38,715 nt of DNA, taken from Aquabacterium sp. (GTDB lineage: Bacteria; Pseudomonadota; Gammaproteobacteria; Burkholderiales; Burkholderiaceae_C). The stretch spans positions 1 to 38,715 of the forward strand of contig NZ_JACMNS010000128.1 in NCBI RefSeq assembly GCF_014378415.1. Direction: 5' to 3'. The number at the start of each line of letters is the position of its first letter. The first letter of the stretch is position 1. Made by a program: the position numbers and the translations under genes. Below, in pieces: positions 1 to 8,006 of the stretch. The notes below the pieces were generated by a model, which worked only from the letters and a program-made list of their open reading frames with translations, had not been told where the DNA came from and ran no database searches.

Positions 1-81
1 GGCCAAGCGCTTGCAAATGGCCGATCCGATGTCGCCACTGCCACCAGTCACCAAGGCGCGTTTCAGGACGGGGGTATTCAT
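1..81 (-). CDS. 3-oxoacyl-ACP reductase (FabG/ApeQ-like), N-terminal fragment
   Basis: Only the first 27 codons are inside the window; the gene runs off the left edge. The visible peptide starts MNTPVLKRALVTGGSGDIGS, and the TGGSGDIG stretch is the TGxxxGxG nucleotide-binding turn of short-chain dehydrogenases. Next to an ApeP-like dehydratase and ketosynthases it is best read as the NAD(P)H-dependent ketoreductase that reduces the beta-keto group in each polyene elongation cycle. Its ATG overlaps the TGA of the preceding dehydratase gene (ATGA), so translation is probably coupled. The family is clear, but the fragment alone cannot separate a pathway-specific reductase from housekeeping FabG; the location favours the former. 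Confidence 0.8.
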   Translation of the reverse strand, partial: MNTPVLKRALVTGGSGDIGSAICKRLA

Positions 82-554
82 GGCTTGGGCTCCGAGGACA
101 ACAAGGCGCCGGCATCCATCACCACGGCGGCCCGGCCTTCGATCAAGAGGCGATCCGCGTCGCGGACCGAGAATTCATAGATCACCAGGCCGTCATCGCC
201 CGACACGCGCCGAGCCTCGATCAACAGGTCTGAGGCACCGTCGTCCAGCCTGGCCACATGGGCCGTGACACCCCGCACGCTGGCCAGGAAACCGGCTTGG
301 GGACGCTGTCCTGACTCGCCTGGCGGGCAGGCCCCCAAACCGCCGTGCAGGGCCATGGCCTGGGCTGCGTATTCAATGCCGCACAACACGCCCAAACGCC
401 CCCCCGATCGCAAGGGGTTGGCGGGATCACGGTGGCTGCTGGCCTGGCAGTGGATGTACTCCGAGCCCCAGTCGATCACCGCATCGAGCAGGCACATGGT
501 GCCGGCGTGCGGGATGCGCGCGGCGATGTCGTCGTGGGTGATGGTCACCGGCAT
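78..554 (-). CDS. ApeP-like hotdog 3-hydroxyacyl-ACP dehydratase
   Basis: A 158-residue single hotdog-fold protein. It opens MPVTITHDDIAARIPHAGTM, and the IPHAGTMCLLD segment (His16) followed by GIEYAAQAMA (Glu61) is the typical layout of the ApeP-type dehydratases of aryl-polyene clusters. These remove water from the 3-hydroxyacyl-ACP to leave a trans double bond. The ATG at 554 was chosen because everything upstream in this frame is low-complexity Arg/Pro/Gly sequence lying inside the chain-length-factor gene. The chosen start overlaps that gene by 10 bases, and the stop overlaps the ketoreductase start. It is the second dehydratase of the operon; the other is fused to the ligase at 12674-14416. 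Work on the E. coli/Xenorhabdus systems places two dehydratases (ApeI, ApeP) in such pathways. Confidence 0.85.
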   Translation of the reverse strand: MPVTITHDDIAARIPHAGTMCLLDAVIDWGSEYIHCQASSHRDPANPLRSGGRLGVLCGIEYAAQAMALHGGLGACPPGESGQRPQAGFLASVRGVTAHVARLDDGASDLLIEARRVSGDDGLVIYEFSVRDADRLLIEGRAAVVMDAGALLSSEPKP

Positions 555-1381
555 GGGCTCAGCTCCACGGCCAACTGGCGCTGGTTCAGGTAGTCGAGCA
601 CAACGCGCCGCTGAATCGACACCGGGGCGCCATCGGCCTTGGCCTGTGCTTCGGCCAGCGCCTGCAACAGCGGCAGTCCGCGGCCGCAAGGGATGGACTG
701 GCGCAGTGCTTCGAGCTGAGCCAGCGGCAGGATCGTGGGCGCCTCGTCACACAGGGCCACGTCGATGGCGGCCAGCGAATGTGCGCTGGGGTTGGGCGAC
801 AAGACCAGGGCGATGCCCAGGGCGTGCATGACGGGGCGGGCTTCGAGCAGTGGTGACGGGTAAGGCGCGTCATACGTCACCAGTAAAACGCCACGGCGCT
901 CAACCTTGACCTGGATGACCGCCTCAAGCAGGCCCGCGCTGAAGCTGCCGTCGTAAGCGCACAGGGTGGACGAGGGCGCGACCGACCGCGACACGATGCC
1001 CCAATAACCCGAGGGCGCGTTGTGAACGGAGTTGGTGAAACGCGTGGGCGAAATCAGGCGGTCGCCAGCCAGGGCCTCGCACAAAGCATGGCAGTTCTCG
1101 CCCTCGCCGCTGGAGGATGAGAACACGCTGGCCAATTGGTCGGCTGCGGCTTGGGCGGCATCGACGGCCTCCAGGCCCACCTGCAAGGCCAGCTTGACCA
1201 GCACGCCCACGCGGCGGCGCTCGGCGGCAGGCAGGCTGGCCGGGGCCACGACCACGGTGGGGCTGGCCACACAGGGCCGCAAACCGGTCAGTGCTTGACG
1301 GCCCTCGGCCCAGTTCGGCAAGCCCGGACCGTTCAGACCGATGCCATCAATGAACACGCGCATGGTGTTCTTCATGGTCAC
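545..1381 (-). CDS. Beta-ketoacyl synthase chain-length factor (ApeC-like), copy 1
   Basis: A 278-residue protein of the short ketoacyl-synthase-like family (Ketoacyl-synt_2 type). It has the family's VFSSSSGEGENCHALCEAL segment near residue 90 and a NSVHNAPSGYW segment near residue 117. No thiolase-type active-site Cys motif is present, as expected for a chain-length factor that pairs with a catalytic ketosynthase (the ApeC/ApeO heterodimer of aryl-polyene systems). The first possible start is GTG at 1381, overlapping the ketosynthase stop as GTGA; an ATG two codons later (1375) is an equally reasonable start. It lies directly behind its probable partner KS (1378-2562), a typical arrangement for co-assembled subunits. 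A second KS/CLF pair is at 5893-8006. Confidence 0.83.
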   Translation of the reverse strand: MTMKNTMRVFIDGIGLNGPGLPNWAEGRQALTGLRPCVASPTVVVAPASLPAAERRRVGVLVKLALQVGLEAVDAAQAAADQLASVFSSSSGEGENCHALCEALAGDRLISPTRFTNSVHNAPSGYWGIVSRSVAPSSTLCAYDGSFSAGLLEAVIQVKVERRGVLLVTYDAPYPSPLLEARPVMHALGIALVLSPNPSAHSLAAIDVALCDEAPTILPLAQLEALRQSIPCGRGLPLLQALAEAQAKADGAPVSIQRRVVLDYLNQRQLAVELSPCR

Positions 1382-2562
1382 GCCCCCCGCCCGACGACCA
1401 CGCTGGCATTGGCGCCACCGAAGCCGAAGGAGTTGCTCAGGACATGGTCGACACGCGCCTGCCGCGAGTGCGTGAGGTAGTCGATGCGGATGGCCGGATC
1501 GGGCTGCTTGATGTTCAGGCCGGCGGGCATGAAGCCGTCACGAATGGCCAGCAGGCTGATCACCACTTCGATGGCCCCCGCCGCGCCCAAGGTGTGGCCG
1601 GTCGCGGCTTTGGTCGAGCTGCAGGGCACCATGTCGCCAAACACGGCGTGCACGGCTTGGCCTTCGGCGGCGTCGTTGCTGGGCGTGCCGGTGCCGTGCA
1701 GGTTGACGTAGTCAATCTGGTCGGGCCGCAGCCCGGCGGCGCTCAGTGCATCGCGGATGGCGATCTGCGCGCTGCGGCCTTGCGGGTGCGGTGAAGACAT
1801 GTGGTGCGCGTCGCTCGACTCGCCCACGCCCAGCAGGCGCAAAGCGTCGGCAGGGCCATCGCGCTGCAGCAGCGCCAACCCGGCCGCCTCGCCGATCGAG
1901 ATGCCATCGCGGGCCTGGTCGCAGGGCCGGCAAGGCTGGCGAGAGGTCAGCTCCAGCGAGCGGAAGCCGTACAGCGTGGTCAGGCACAGCGAGTCCACAC
2001 CGCCCACGATGGCCGCGTCGATCAGGCCCACCTTGATCATGCGGGCCGCGTTGCCAAAGGCTTTGGCGCTGGACGCGCAAGCGGCAGACAAGGCCACCGA
2101 TGGGCCCCGCAAGCCGAAGTGCTGGCAAAGAAAGTCGGCCACCGAATAGGCGTTGTGCGTTTCAGCATAGTGGAAGCTCTGGGGCAAGGCGCCCGTGGTT
2201 GGATCGCGCTGGCGGTAGGCCAACTCGGTTTGCAGGATGCCGGCCGTGCTGGTGCCCACGAACACGCCGACGCGGTCAGGGCCGTGGCGCTGGATGGCGT
2301 CGAAAACAGCTTCCTCGAAACCATCTTGCTGCAGGCCAAGCAGCGCCAGTCGGTTGTTGCGGCAGTCAAATCGGAACAGCTCATCGCGCAGGCGAACGGC
2401 ATCCAGGCCTTCGACCTCGCCGATCCAGGTGTCGATGTCGACGGTCTCGAAATCGCAGGGCTTGAGGCCGCTGCGTTCGGCCTGCAAGGCGGCCGTGGTC
2501 GCCGCCAGGCCGTGGCCCAGGCAACTGGTCATCGTGAAATGGGTGATGGCAAGGAAAGACAC
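1378..2562 (-). CDS. Beta-ketoacyl-ACP synthase (ApeO/FabF-like), copy 1
   Basis: A condensing enzyme of 394 residues from the chosen GTG at 2562. The Cys-His-His catalytic set is intact: Cys162 in SAACASSAK, His289 in NLHGTGTP and His323 in ATGHTLGAAG, and the C-terminal NSFGFGGANAS loop is present. It should perform decarboxylative Claisen condensation of malonyl-ACP onto the growing aryl polyene, with the downstream chain-length factor. Upstream in-frame starts are poor: the TTG at 2634 would overlap the methyltransferase gene by 35 bases. The family's N-terminal pattern (ITHFTMTSCLGHG) begins just after the GTG at 2562, leaving a 37-base gap from the methyltransferase stop. Many positions are shared with the second KS (6759-8006), for example VGGVDSLC and CRNNRLA, so the two are paralogues but far from identical. 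Confidence 0.85.
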   Translation of the reverse strand: MSFLAITHFTMTSCLGHGLAATTAALQAERSGLKPCDFETVDIDTWIGEVEGLDAVRLRDELFRFDCRNNRLALLGLQQDGFEEAVFDAIQRHGPDRVGVFVGTSTAGILQTELAYRQRDPTTGALPQSFHYAETHNAYSVADFLCQHFGLRGPSVALSAACASSAKAFGNAARMIKVGLIDAAIVGGVDSLCLTTLYGFRSLELTSRQPCRPCDQARDGISIGEAAGLALLQRDGPADALRLLGVGESSDAHHMSSPHPQGRSAQIAIRDALSAAGLRPDQIDYVNLHGTGTPSNDAAEGQAVHAVFGDMVPCSSTKAATGHTLGAAGAIEVVISLLAIRDGFMPAGLNIKQPDPAIRIDYLTHSRQARVDHVLSNSFGFGGANASVVVGRGA

Positions 2563-2599
2563 AGGCAGGAGATCCAGGTGCTGCAAAACGGTGGCGACT

Positions 2600-3364
2600 T
2601 TAACCGAGCCGGGCCACCAGCAAAACGTTGGCAAAGGGGGTGCCCTGGCTCATGGGCAACCCGGCATCAAGCTGGAAGCCCAATCTCAGCAGCACCGATT
2701 GCCATTCGATCAGCGCTCGGCAATGCAGGCGAGGCAGCCGGTGCCCCCGGATGAAAGTCACCACGTGGTCGACCCAGTTGCTGATCTTGAAGGGCAAGCC
2801 CGCCGACGCATCACCCACACGCAGCAGCAGCACGCCACCCGGCGCCAGCGCATCGCGCACGCGGGCCAGCACGGCGTCTTGTGCGGGGATATCGATGTAA
2901 TGCAGCACGTCGAGGATCACGGCTGCATCGCAGGGCTCGAAGGGCACATCGCAGATGTCGCCCAAGGTCAGGCGCGGCCTGGGATGCAAGCCCCCCAGCG
3001 CCGCCTTGGCCCGGTCCACATCGCGGGGCATGAGTTCAACGCCATGAAAATCCTGGACGCGGGGTGCGATCGGCCAATGCTCAGGCCAGGCTGGCGAATT
3101 GGGAAACGGCCGCACCTGAACCGATTCTTCATACTGTCCACGCGCCGCCGTCAGCCAGGAGGCCAGCAGCCCCTGGCCGCAACCCAAGTCAAGCACACGA
3201 GCATGGTCGGGGATCAGGCCACGCTCCAGCAGCGCCTGGAAGACGGGATCGCCCCCCAGTTTGCCCCGGGCAAATCGCCAGGCAAAGCGGCCAGCCGGTC
3301 GGTAGGGCGCGCAGGCCCGGTCAAGCAAAGCTGAGAGCAAAGATTTGGTCACTGAATCTGTCAT
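2600..3364 (-). CDS. Class I SAM-dependent methyltransferase (pigment tailoring)
   Basis: A 254-residue protein with a Rossmann-type SAM-binding motif I (VLDLGCGQG, residues 57-65), an acidic loop (HGVELMPRDV) and a motif IV-like region (AVILDVLHYID). Methyltransferases are regular members of aryl-polyene operons, where the aryl head group can be O- or C-methylated, so a tailoring role is inferred. The substrate cannot be read from the sequence. The ATG at 3364 overlaps the TGA of the deacetylase gene (ATGA), pointing to coupled translation. The C-terminal part (HVVTFIRGHRLPRLHCRAL) is not a feature I can assign. No signal peptide or membrane segment is evident, so it should be cytoplasmic. 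Confidence 0.8.
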   Translation of the reverse strand: MTDSVTKSLLSALLDRACAPYRPAGRFAWRFARGKLGGDPVFQALLERGLIPDHARVLDLGCGQGLLASWLTAARGQYEESVQVRPFPNSPAWPEHWPIAPRVQDFHGVELMPRDVDRAKAALGGLHPRPRLTLGDICDVPFEPCDAAVILDVLHYIDIPAQDAVLARVRDALAPGGVLLLRVGDASAGLPFKISNWVDHVVTFIRGHRLPRLHCRALIEWQSVLLRLGFQLDAGLPMSQGTPFANVLLVARLG

Positions 3365-4200
3365 GAAAAAGCGGTATCCAGGGTCACGGGATGCACGTTG
3401 CGGGCGCGGCAGGCCTCAAGCAGGCGGGGCAAAACCTCGATGACCACGGCTTGGCCAGCCGATGTGCGCGCCGCGTGGCCGTCGTGCAGCAAGAGCAAAT
3501 CGCCCGGCGCCAGCTCGTCGATCAGGCGGCGCGCCACCTGGTCCACGTCGCTGCGAGCGGTATCGAACCCGCGCCGGGTCCAACTGGCCAGCCGAAGGTC
3601 AAGTTTGTGCAGCACCGGGTCGAGGAAGACGTTGCGCAAGCCGGCCGGCGCGCGGAAAAAACAGGGCGCGCGGCCCACCGTGTCGGCGATGGCAGCTTGC
3701 CCACGGCGGATTTCCTGCTCGATGCGCTTGAGGCCGGACACCGAGAAGGTGTGCCGGTGCGCATGGCTGTGGTTCTCGATGCGGTGGCCACGTTGGACGA
3801 TCTCGCGCGCCAGCGTGGGGTACTGCAAGACGCGGACGCCGATGCAGAAGAAGGTGGCCTTGACCTGGAAGGTGTCCAGCAGATCCAGCACTTGCGGCGT
3901 GACCTGCGGGTCGGGGCCGTCGTCGAAGGTCAAGGTGATTTCACGCCGGGCGATGGCGGTGGGCGGCAAACGCAGGATGTTGGGGCCCAGCAGTCGGCTG
4001 GTGGGCCACAGGCCCAGGGCCGTGACCGCAAGATGGTTGGCCGCGACGCCGGCCAGGGCCTGGGGCCAGAGCCCGGGCATGGTGGCGACTGCCACCCCCG
4101 CCGCCGCGTGCAGACCGACGGAGGCCTTCAGGACCCAGGGCATGTGCCAGGGTGTGGGCGAACTGCGTTGTTCAGGACTGGAAGCGGTCGAAGAAGGCAT
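3361..4200 (-). CDS. Membrane-anchored polysaccharide deacetylase (NodB-homology) family protein
   Basis: A 279-residue protein. Residues 21-65 are hydrophobic (about two membrane-associated segments), followed by a NodB-homology domain: TLTFDDGPDP (Asp93/Asp94), the metal-binding H-x3-H (His144 and His148 in ENHSHAHRH), a FFRAPAG motif and a C-terminal LLLLHDGHA motif. The metal-dependent carbohydrate-esterase-4 residues therefore look intact. The family removes acetyl groups from N-acetylated sugars. Its place in a pigment operon suggests action on a glycan head group or on cell-wall sugar at the site of pigment attachment, but this is inference. Its start overlaps the halogenase-like gene stop by one base, and its stop overlaps the methyltransferase start, so it is firmly embedded in the operon. 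Confidence 0.82.
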   Translation of the reverse strand: MPSSTASSPEQRSSPTPWHMPWVLKASVGLHAAAGVAVATMPGLWPQALAGVAANHLAVTALGLWPTSRLLGPNILRLPPTAIARREITLTFDDGPDPQVTPQVLDLLDTFQVKATFFCIGVRVLQYPTLAREIVQRGHRIENHSHAHRHTFSVSGLKRIEQEIRRGQAAIADTVGRAPCFFRAPAGLRNVFLDPVLHKLDLRLASWTRRGFDTARSDVDQVARRLIDELAPGDLLLLHDGHAARTSAGQAVVIEVLPRLLEACRARNVHPVTLDTAFS

Positions 4201-5843
4201 CAGGCCGCCATCTTGAACAACAGTGCGTGCGTGTCGACCGGGGTCAGGCCTGGCGGCAACTGCGCTCTCAAGGAAGGGGCGTCACGCAAAGCCTGGCCGA
4301 CGATTTCACTGGCCAGTTGTTCGAGCTGCGCGATGTTTTTGTGGGCTCGCTCGCGAAAGCCGACGTCGTCGAGTTGGTCGCGCAGGCTGGCATTGAGTTC
4401 GGCGAACCACGGCAGGCTGGCTTGGTCCAGCATGCAGGGCGGGTTGTCGTCACGGCGGGGGCCATCGCCAGGTTGGGCCGCACTCAGGTCGGTGGCCTGG
4501 CCCCATTGCCTCAACAAGGCCTGGATACCGCTGTTCAACTCGCGTGCGCGCATCAATGGCGCGTGCAGCTCCTGCAATGCGGCGCGGTCGGCCAGGCGGT
4601 CCTGGAAGAACAGCAGGCACAGCACGCCCCAGTAGTAGGTGTAGTCCCACAAGACCTTGGTGGGCATGACGCGCGGGCTGCCGAAAAGCGGGTACTGGCC
4701 TTCGTACAGCGACAAAGTGCTTTGGTAAAAGGACTGCAGTACCTCGCCGTAGAACAGGGCGGGCATCCGCAAGGACTCGCCGGCCCGATCGTGCTGGATC
4801 AGCTTGGTGATGTAAGTGTTGGAGATGGCGATGAAGTCCGAACCCGGCGAATAAAAGGGGTCGAGGAACATGCCGGCGTCGCCCGTGATGGCCCAGCGCT
4901 CTGGCGAGAACACCTGCTTGCAGCCATGCGAGAAATCGCGAAAGAAGGCAAAATCCATCAGCGTGTCGCGCTGGTTTTGCAGGACCTTGTGCACGCAGGG
5001 CTGGTGTTCGGCGATCCAGGCCATGGCCTTGTCGAAGGTGTTCATGCCCTCCAGCGGATGCAGGTCGGCGTCGGCCACGATGCCCACCGAATGCGCGCCG
5101 GACGACAGCGGGATGAGCCACAGCCAGTAACCGGCGCCACACAGGTGGTTGGTCGACATCCAGCGCGCGGCCGGGTCGCAGCGTTGGCGCCACTCGGGGT
5201 CGTTGGCCCAGTTGTCGATGTCCAACCGGGTATCCAGGCGGAACCACACGGCATTGGCTCGGTGGCCGTTGCCCTCGGCCAGGTCCAGCTTGCGCTTGAG
5301 CAGGCTGGCGCGGCCGCTGGCATCAACGATCCATTTGGCCCGGAGGGCGTGGCGGTGCAGGCCACCGGCGCCATCAGGGCATTCGACTTCGACCTCGTGC
5401 CCCAGGTCCTTGTCCAGCTCGATGCGCTTGACGGCCGCGCCCTCTTCAACCTGAATGCCTTGCAGCGTGGCTTGCAGCGCCAGGTGGTTTTCGAAGATGC
5501 CCCGATCGATCTGCCAACTGGGGGTTGAGAGGTAACGGCTGGCGCCCAGTTCGGTCACGCTGGACAGGTCGGACTCGCCTTCGCTGAAGAAGAAGCGGAA
5601 GCCGAACTTGCGCAGGTGCTCACGGTCCAGGTGCGCCCTCAGGCCCAGAGTTTCTGAAAAGTAATGGGCGCCGATCTCCACGCTGGATTCGCCAACCTTG
5701 TGAGCGGCCAACGGGGCCGGGCCCAGGCGCCGCTCCAGGACCTTGATGTCCAGCTCAGGCATGGCCTGCTTGAGTTGCAAGGCCAGCGTCAAGCCCGACA
5801 GGCCGCCGCCCATGATCAGCACATCGTGCCAGCAGTCGGCCAT
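4200..5843 (-). CDS. FAD-dependent oxidoreductase of the flavin-dependent halogenase type
   Basis: A 547-residue flavoprotein. The dinucleotide-binding GGGLSG is at residues 12-17 and a KVGESS motif is near residue 49. W240-L-W242-L-I244-P245 matches the WxWxIP signature of flavin-dependent halogenases. The second FAD motif GDAGMFLDPFYSPGSDFI lies near residues 320-338 and also resembles halogenases. Such enzymes use reduced FAD, oxygen and halide to make a halogenating species. In an aryl-polyene operon the natural target would be the aryl ring or chain, giving a xanthomonadin-like halogenated pigment (inference). The ATG at 5843 was chosen over a GTG at 5879 because AAGGA sits six bases before it. 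Alternatively it could be a hydroxylating or desaturating monooxygenase, since WxWxIP is not absolute proof. No separate flavin reductase is visible nearby. Confidence 0.78.
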   Translation of the reverse strand: MADCWHDVLIMGGGLSGLTLALQLKQAMPELDIKVLERRLGPAPLAAHKVGESSVEIGAHYFSETLGLRAHLDREHLRKFGFRFFFSEGESDLSSVTELGASRYLSTPSWQIDRGIFENHLALQATLQGIQVEEGAAVKRIELDKDLGHEVEVECPDGAGGLHRHALRAKWIVDASGRASLLKRKLDLAEGNGHRANAVWFRLDTRLDIDNWANDPEWRQRCDPAARWMSTNHLCGAGYWLWLIPLSSGAHSVGIVADADLHPLEGMNTFDKAMAWIAEHQPCVHKVLQNQRDTLMDFAFFRDFSHGCKQVFSPERWAITGDAGMFLDPFYSPGSDFIAISNTYITKLIQHDRAGESLRMPALFYGEVLQSFYQSTLSLYEGQYPLFGSPRVMPTKVLWDYTYYWGVLCLLFFQDRLADRAALQELHAPLMRARELNSGIQALLRQWGQATDLSAAQPGDGPRRDDNPPCMLDQASLPWFAELNASLRDQLDDVGFRERAHKNIAQLEQLASEIVGQALRDAPSLRAQLPPGLTPVDTHALLFKMAA

Positions 5844-5849
5844 CTTGAG

Positions 5850-5854
5850 TCCTT
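5850..5854 (-). promoter_or_regulatory. Shine-Dalgarno of the halogenase-like gene
   Basis: AAGGA on the minus strand, six bases before the ATG at 5843. It decides between this ATG and the upstream in-frame GTG at 5879. It is one of the few clear ribosome binding sites in the pigment operon, where most genes overlap and rely on coupling. Confidence 0.6.
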
Positions 5855-5892
5855 GTCGGTGCGGCACCAGGATGGGCACCGTTCGGCGGATG

Positions 5893-6762
5893 TTAACGCC
5901 TGCTGTCTTGATTCCGGCCAGGCAGGCTCACGATCAGGGCCTGAGCAGGTGACAACGTGAAATGGCCTTCAAAGGCCGGGCCGCCTTGCCGATGGCCGCC
6001 GGCCAATGCCTTGATCAGCGGCAACCCCGCCGCCATGGGGCTGCGCGTCATCAATGCGGCCAAGTCCGGATCGCAGGCCCGCTGAGTTTCAGGCACACCC
6101 TGCGTGGCCATGTCATGCAAGCGCAGTGCCAGCGTGGGCGCTGAATGATGGCCCCGCGCCAGGTCAGACACTGGGGCCAGCACCAAGGCCAGGCCCACCA
6201 GTGCGGTGCTTTGGGTGATGGGCACCAGCGGCATCGGCGCCGGCATGTCGTAAGCCACCAGCAGCACCGGCATCTGTTCGCACGCGACCTGCGTGGCGGC
6301 CTCCAGCAAGCCCTGCGCGAAGCTGTGCCGGCCGGCGGAAATGGCGGTAGAGGCCTGCATATTGCCCACGCCGATGGTCCAGTAGCCCGAAGCCGCGTTG
6401 TGCACCGAGTGGTGAAACTTGGTGGGCGACAGGTGCTCGGGGGACTCTGCCAGCGTGGCGCACAGGTAGTCGGTGAGCGCCAGGTCGCCATGCGCGGATG
6501 AAAACACCGAACGCATGTCGCGGGGCGCCAGACCCGCTTCACGGCATGCCTGTTCGGCCACCGCCAGGGCGAGCAAGACGGTGGCAGGCGCCCGGCGCCG
6601 CTCGGCGGGAGGCAGCAGGGTGGTATGAGGCTTGGCCAGCGAAGCCGGCATGTCACTGGTCCGGTCACCACGCCAACGCGCCCGCGCCTCGTCCCAGGTG
6701 CCCAGCCCATCGGCCCACAGCCCCACGCCCAGAACGGCCACGTTCAGCGTCACCGGGCTCAT
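5893..6762 (-). CDS. Beta-ketoacyl synthase chain-length factor (ApeC-like), copy 2
   Basis: A 289-residue chain-length-factor-type protein, parallel to the one at 545-1381. It carries the same family segments, VFSSAHGDLALTDYLCATLA and HHSVHNAASGYWTIG, and again lacks a KS active-site cysteine motif. The ATG at 6762 overlaps the TGA of the ketosynthase in front of it (ATGA), so the two are almost certainly made together as a heterodimer. The possible start at 6807 would extend into the ketosynthase C-terminus with unrelated sequence (MFAGVCSHCSV) and was rejected. Having a second complete KS/CLF pair in one operon suggests either two elongation stages with different chain-length limits or a pair specialised for the starter unit (inference). 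Confidence 0.83.
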   Translation of the reverse strand: MSPVTLNVAVLGVGLWADGLGTWDEARARWRGDRTSDMPASLAKPHTTLLPPAERRRAPATVLLALAVAEQACREAGLAPRDMRSVFSSAHGDLALTDYLCATLAESPEHLSPTKFHHSVHNAASGYWTIGVGNMQASTAISAGRHSFAQGLLEAATQVACEQMPVLLVAYDMPAPMPLVPITQSTALVGLALVLAPVSDLARGHHSAPTLALRLHDMATQGVPETQRACDPDLAALMTRSPMAAGLPLIKALAGGHRQGGPAFEGHFTLSPAQALIVSLPGRNQDSRR

Positions 6763-8006
6763 TGGGCCGGCGCCAACGCTGCAGTGCGAGCAAACACCAG
6801 CGAACAATTGTTGCCCCCAAACCCAAAGGAGTTGCTCATGGCCACTTTGATCTGCGCACCCGTCGTCTGGCGCTGCAGCATGTGCCGAAAGCGCTCACCC
6901 AGCCGGGGATCGGGGCCGTGACAATTCAAGGTGCCCGGCACCCAGCCTTCGGCCAGCGCCAGCAAAGTCACCACCGACTCCAGCACGCCGGCCGCCCCGA
7001 GGGCATGGCCAGTCCAGCCTTTGGTTGAACTCACGCGCGTGCCTGACGGGAAAACATCGGCCACCACCTTCGCCTCCACCTCGTCGTTCTTGGGCGTGGC
7101 CGTGCCATGCAGGTTGATGTAGTCCACCTCGGCCGGTGCGATGCCGGCCCGCGACAAGGCCTGCAGCATGGCCTCGCGCGCACCCAACCCCATTGGGTGG
7201 GGCGCAGACATGTGGTGGGCATCCGAGGACTCACCGTGGCCCACCAACTGCAAGGCCGCGCCCTGACCGGCCAGGCTGTGGGCGCGTTCCAGCAGCACAA
7301 AACCGCCGGCCTCCGCCAAGTTGATGCCATCGCGGTCGGCGTCGAAAGGACGGCACGGCCTGCTGGACACCAGGCCCAGTGATTTGAAGCCATACAGCAC
7401 GCTCTGGCACAGGCTGTCTACCCCGCCCACCACGGCGGCGTCCACCAGGCCGCAACGGATCAGGCGCTCGGCCTGGGCAAAGACCTTGGCGCTGGATGAG
7501 CATGCCGTGGCCACGGTCACGCAGGGCCCCGCACTTCCAAGCGCGTGTGCCACGAAGGCGCCCAAGGAATGGGGCGAATGCACTTCAGGGCGGCACAAAT
7601 CGGGCGGAAAGTGGCCATCGGGGGTCAGCCGCGTGTAGGCCTCTTCGCTGGCGCCGATGCTGGACGTGCTGGTGCCCATCAACACGGCAACCCGGGTCGG
7701 GCCATGCCTTGCCAAGGCTGAGCGGGCCGCCTCCAGAAAGCCGTCCTGGTTCAAGGCCAGCCAGGCCAGGCGGTTGTTGCGGCAATCCCAGGCTTGCCAG
7801 TGGCTGGGCAAAGGCAGGTCTTCCAGGCCCAGGACACGTCCGATGAACGTGGGCAGGGGTTGGCGGGTGAAGTCGTTCTCACGCAGCGCCGTGGTGGTCG
7901 TGCGCATGAGCGCGCTCAGCGCCGCCCTGCCCGGCCCGGCGCAACTGGTGGCCGTGAACGCCGTCAATCCCAAAGGTTGCATGGCGTCAGGGCGCGAGCG
8001 AGTCAT
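6759..8006 (-). CDS. Beta-ketoacyl-ACP synthase (FabF/ApeO-like), copy 2
   Basis: A 415-residue condensing enzyme with intact catalytic residues: Cys169 in ATACSSSAK, His300 in INLHGTATP and His334 in WTGHALGAAG, plus the NSFGFGGNNCS loop. The role is condensation of malonyl-ACP with the acyl chain, together with the chain-length factor encoded immediately downstream. Start choice: the ATG at 8006 has an AGGGG stretch about eight bases upstream and overlaps the hydrolase gene end by 20 bases. An ATG at 7982, four bases after the hydrolase stop, is closer to the family N-terminus (PLGLTAFTATSC) and cannot be excluded. It is a diverged paralogue of the KS at 1378-2562. Confidence 0.84.
   Translation of the reverse strand: MTRSRPDAMQPLGLTAFTATSCAGPGRAALSALMRTTTTALRENDFTRQPLPTFIGRVLGLEDLPLPSHWQAWDCRNNRLAWLALNQDGFLEAARSALARHGPTRVAVLMGTSTSSIGASEEAYTRLTPDGHFPPDLCRPEVHSPHSLGAFVAHALGSAGPCVTVATACSSSAKVFAQAERLIRCGLVDAAVVGGVDSLCQSVLYGFKSLGLVSSRPCRPFDADRDGINLAEAGGFVLLERAHSLAGQGAALQLVGHGESSDAHHMSAPHPMGLGAREAMLQALSRAGIAPAEVDYINLHGTATPKNDEVEAKVVADVFPSGTRVSSTKGWTGHALGAAGVLESVVTLLALAEGWVPGTLNCHGPDPRLGERFRHMLQRQTTGAQIKVAMSNSFGFGGNNCSLVFARTAALAPAQ

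Noticed and set aside
2237-3334. 365-codon plus-strand frame
   Set aside because: Runs antisense through the KS and methyltransferase genes, both of which have clear motifs.
4152-5528. 458-codon plus-strand frame
   Set aside because: Antisense of the halogenase-like gene; composition is Gln/Gly/Val/His-rich with no motif.
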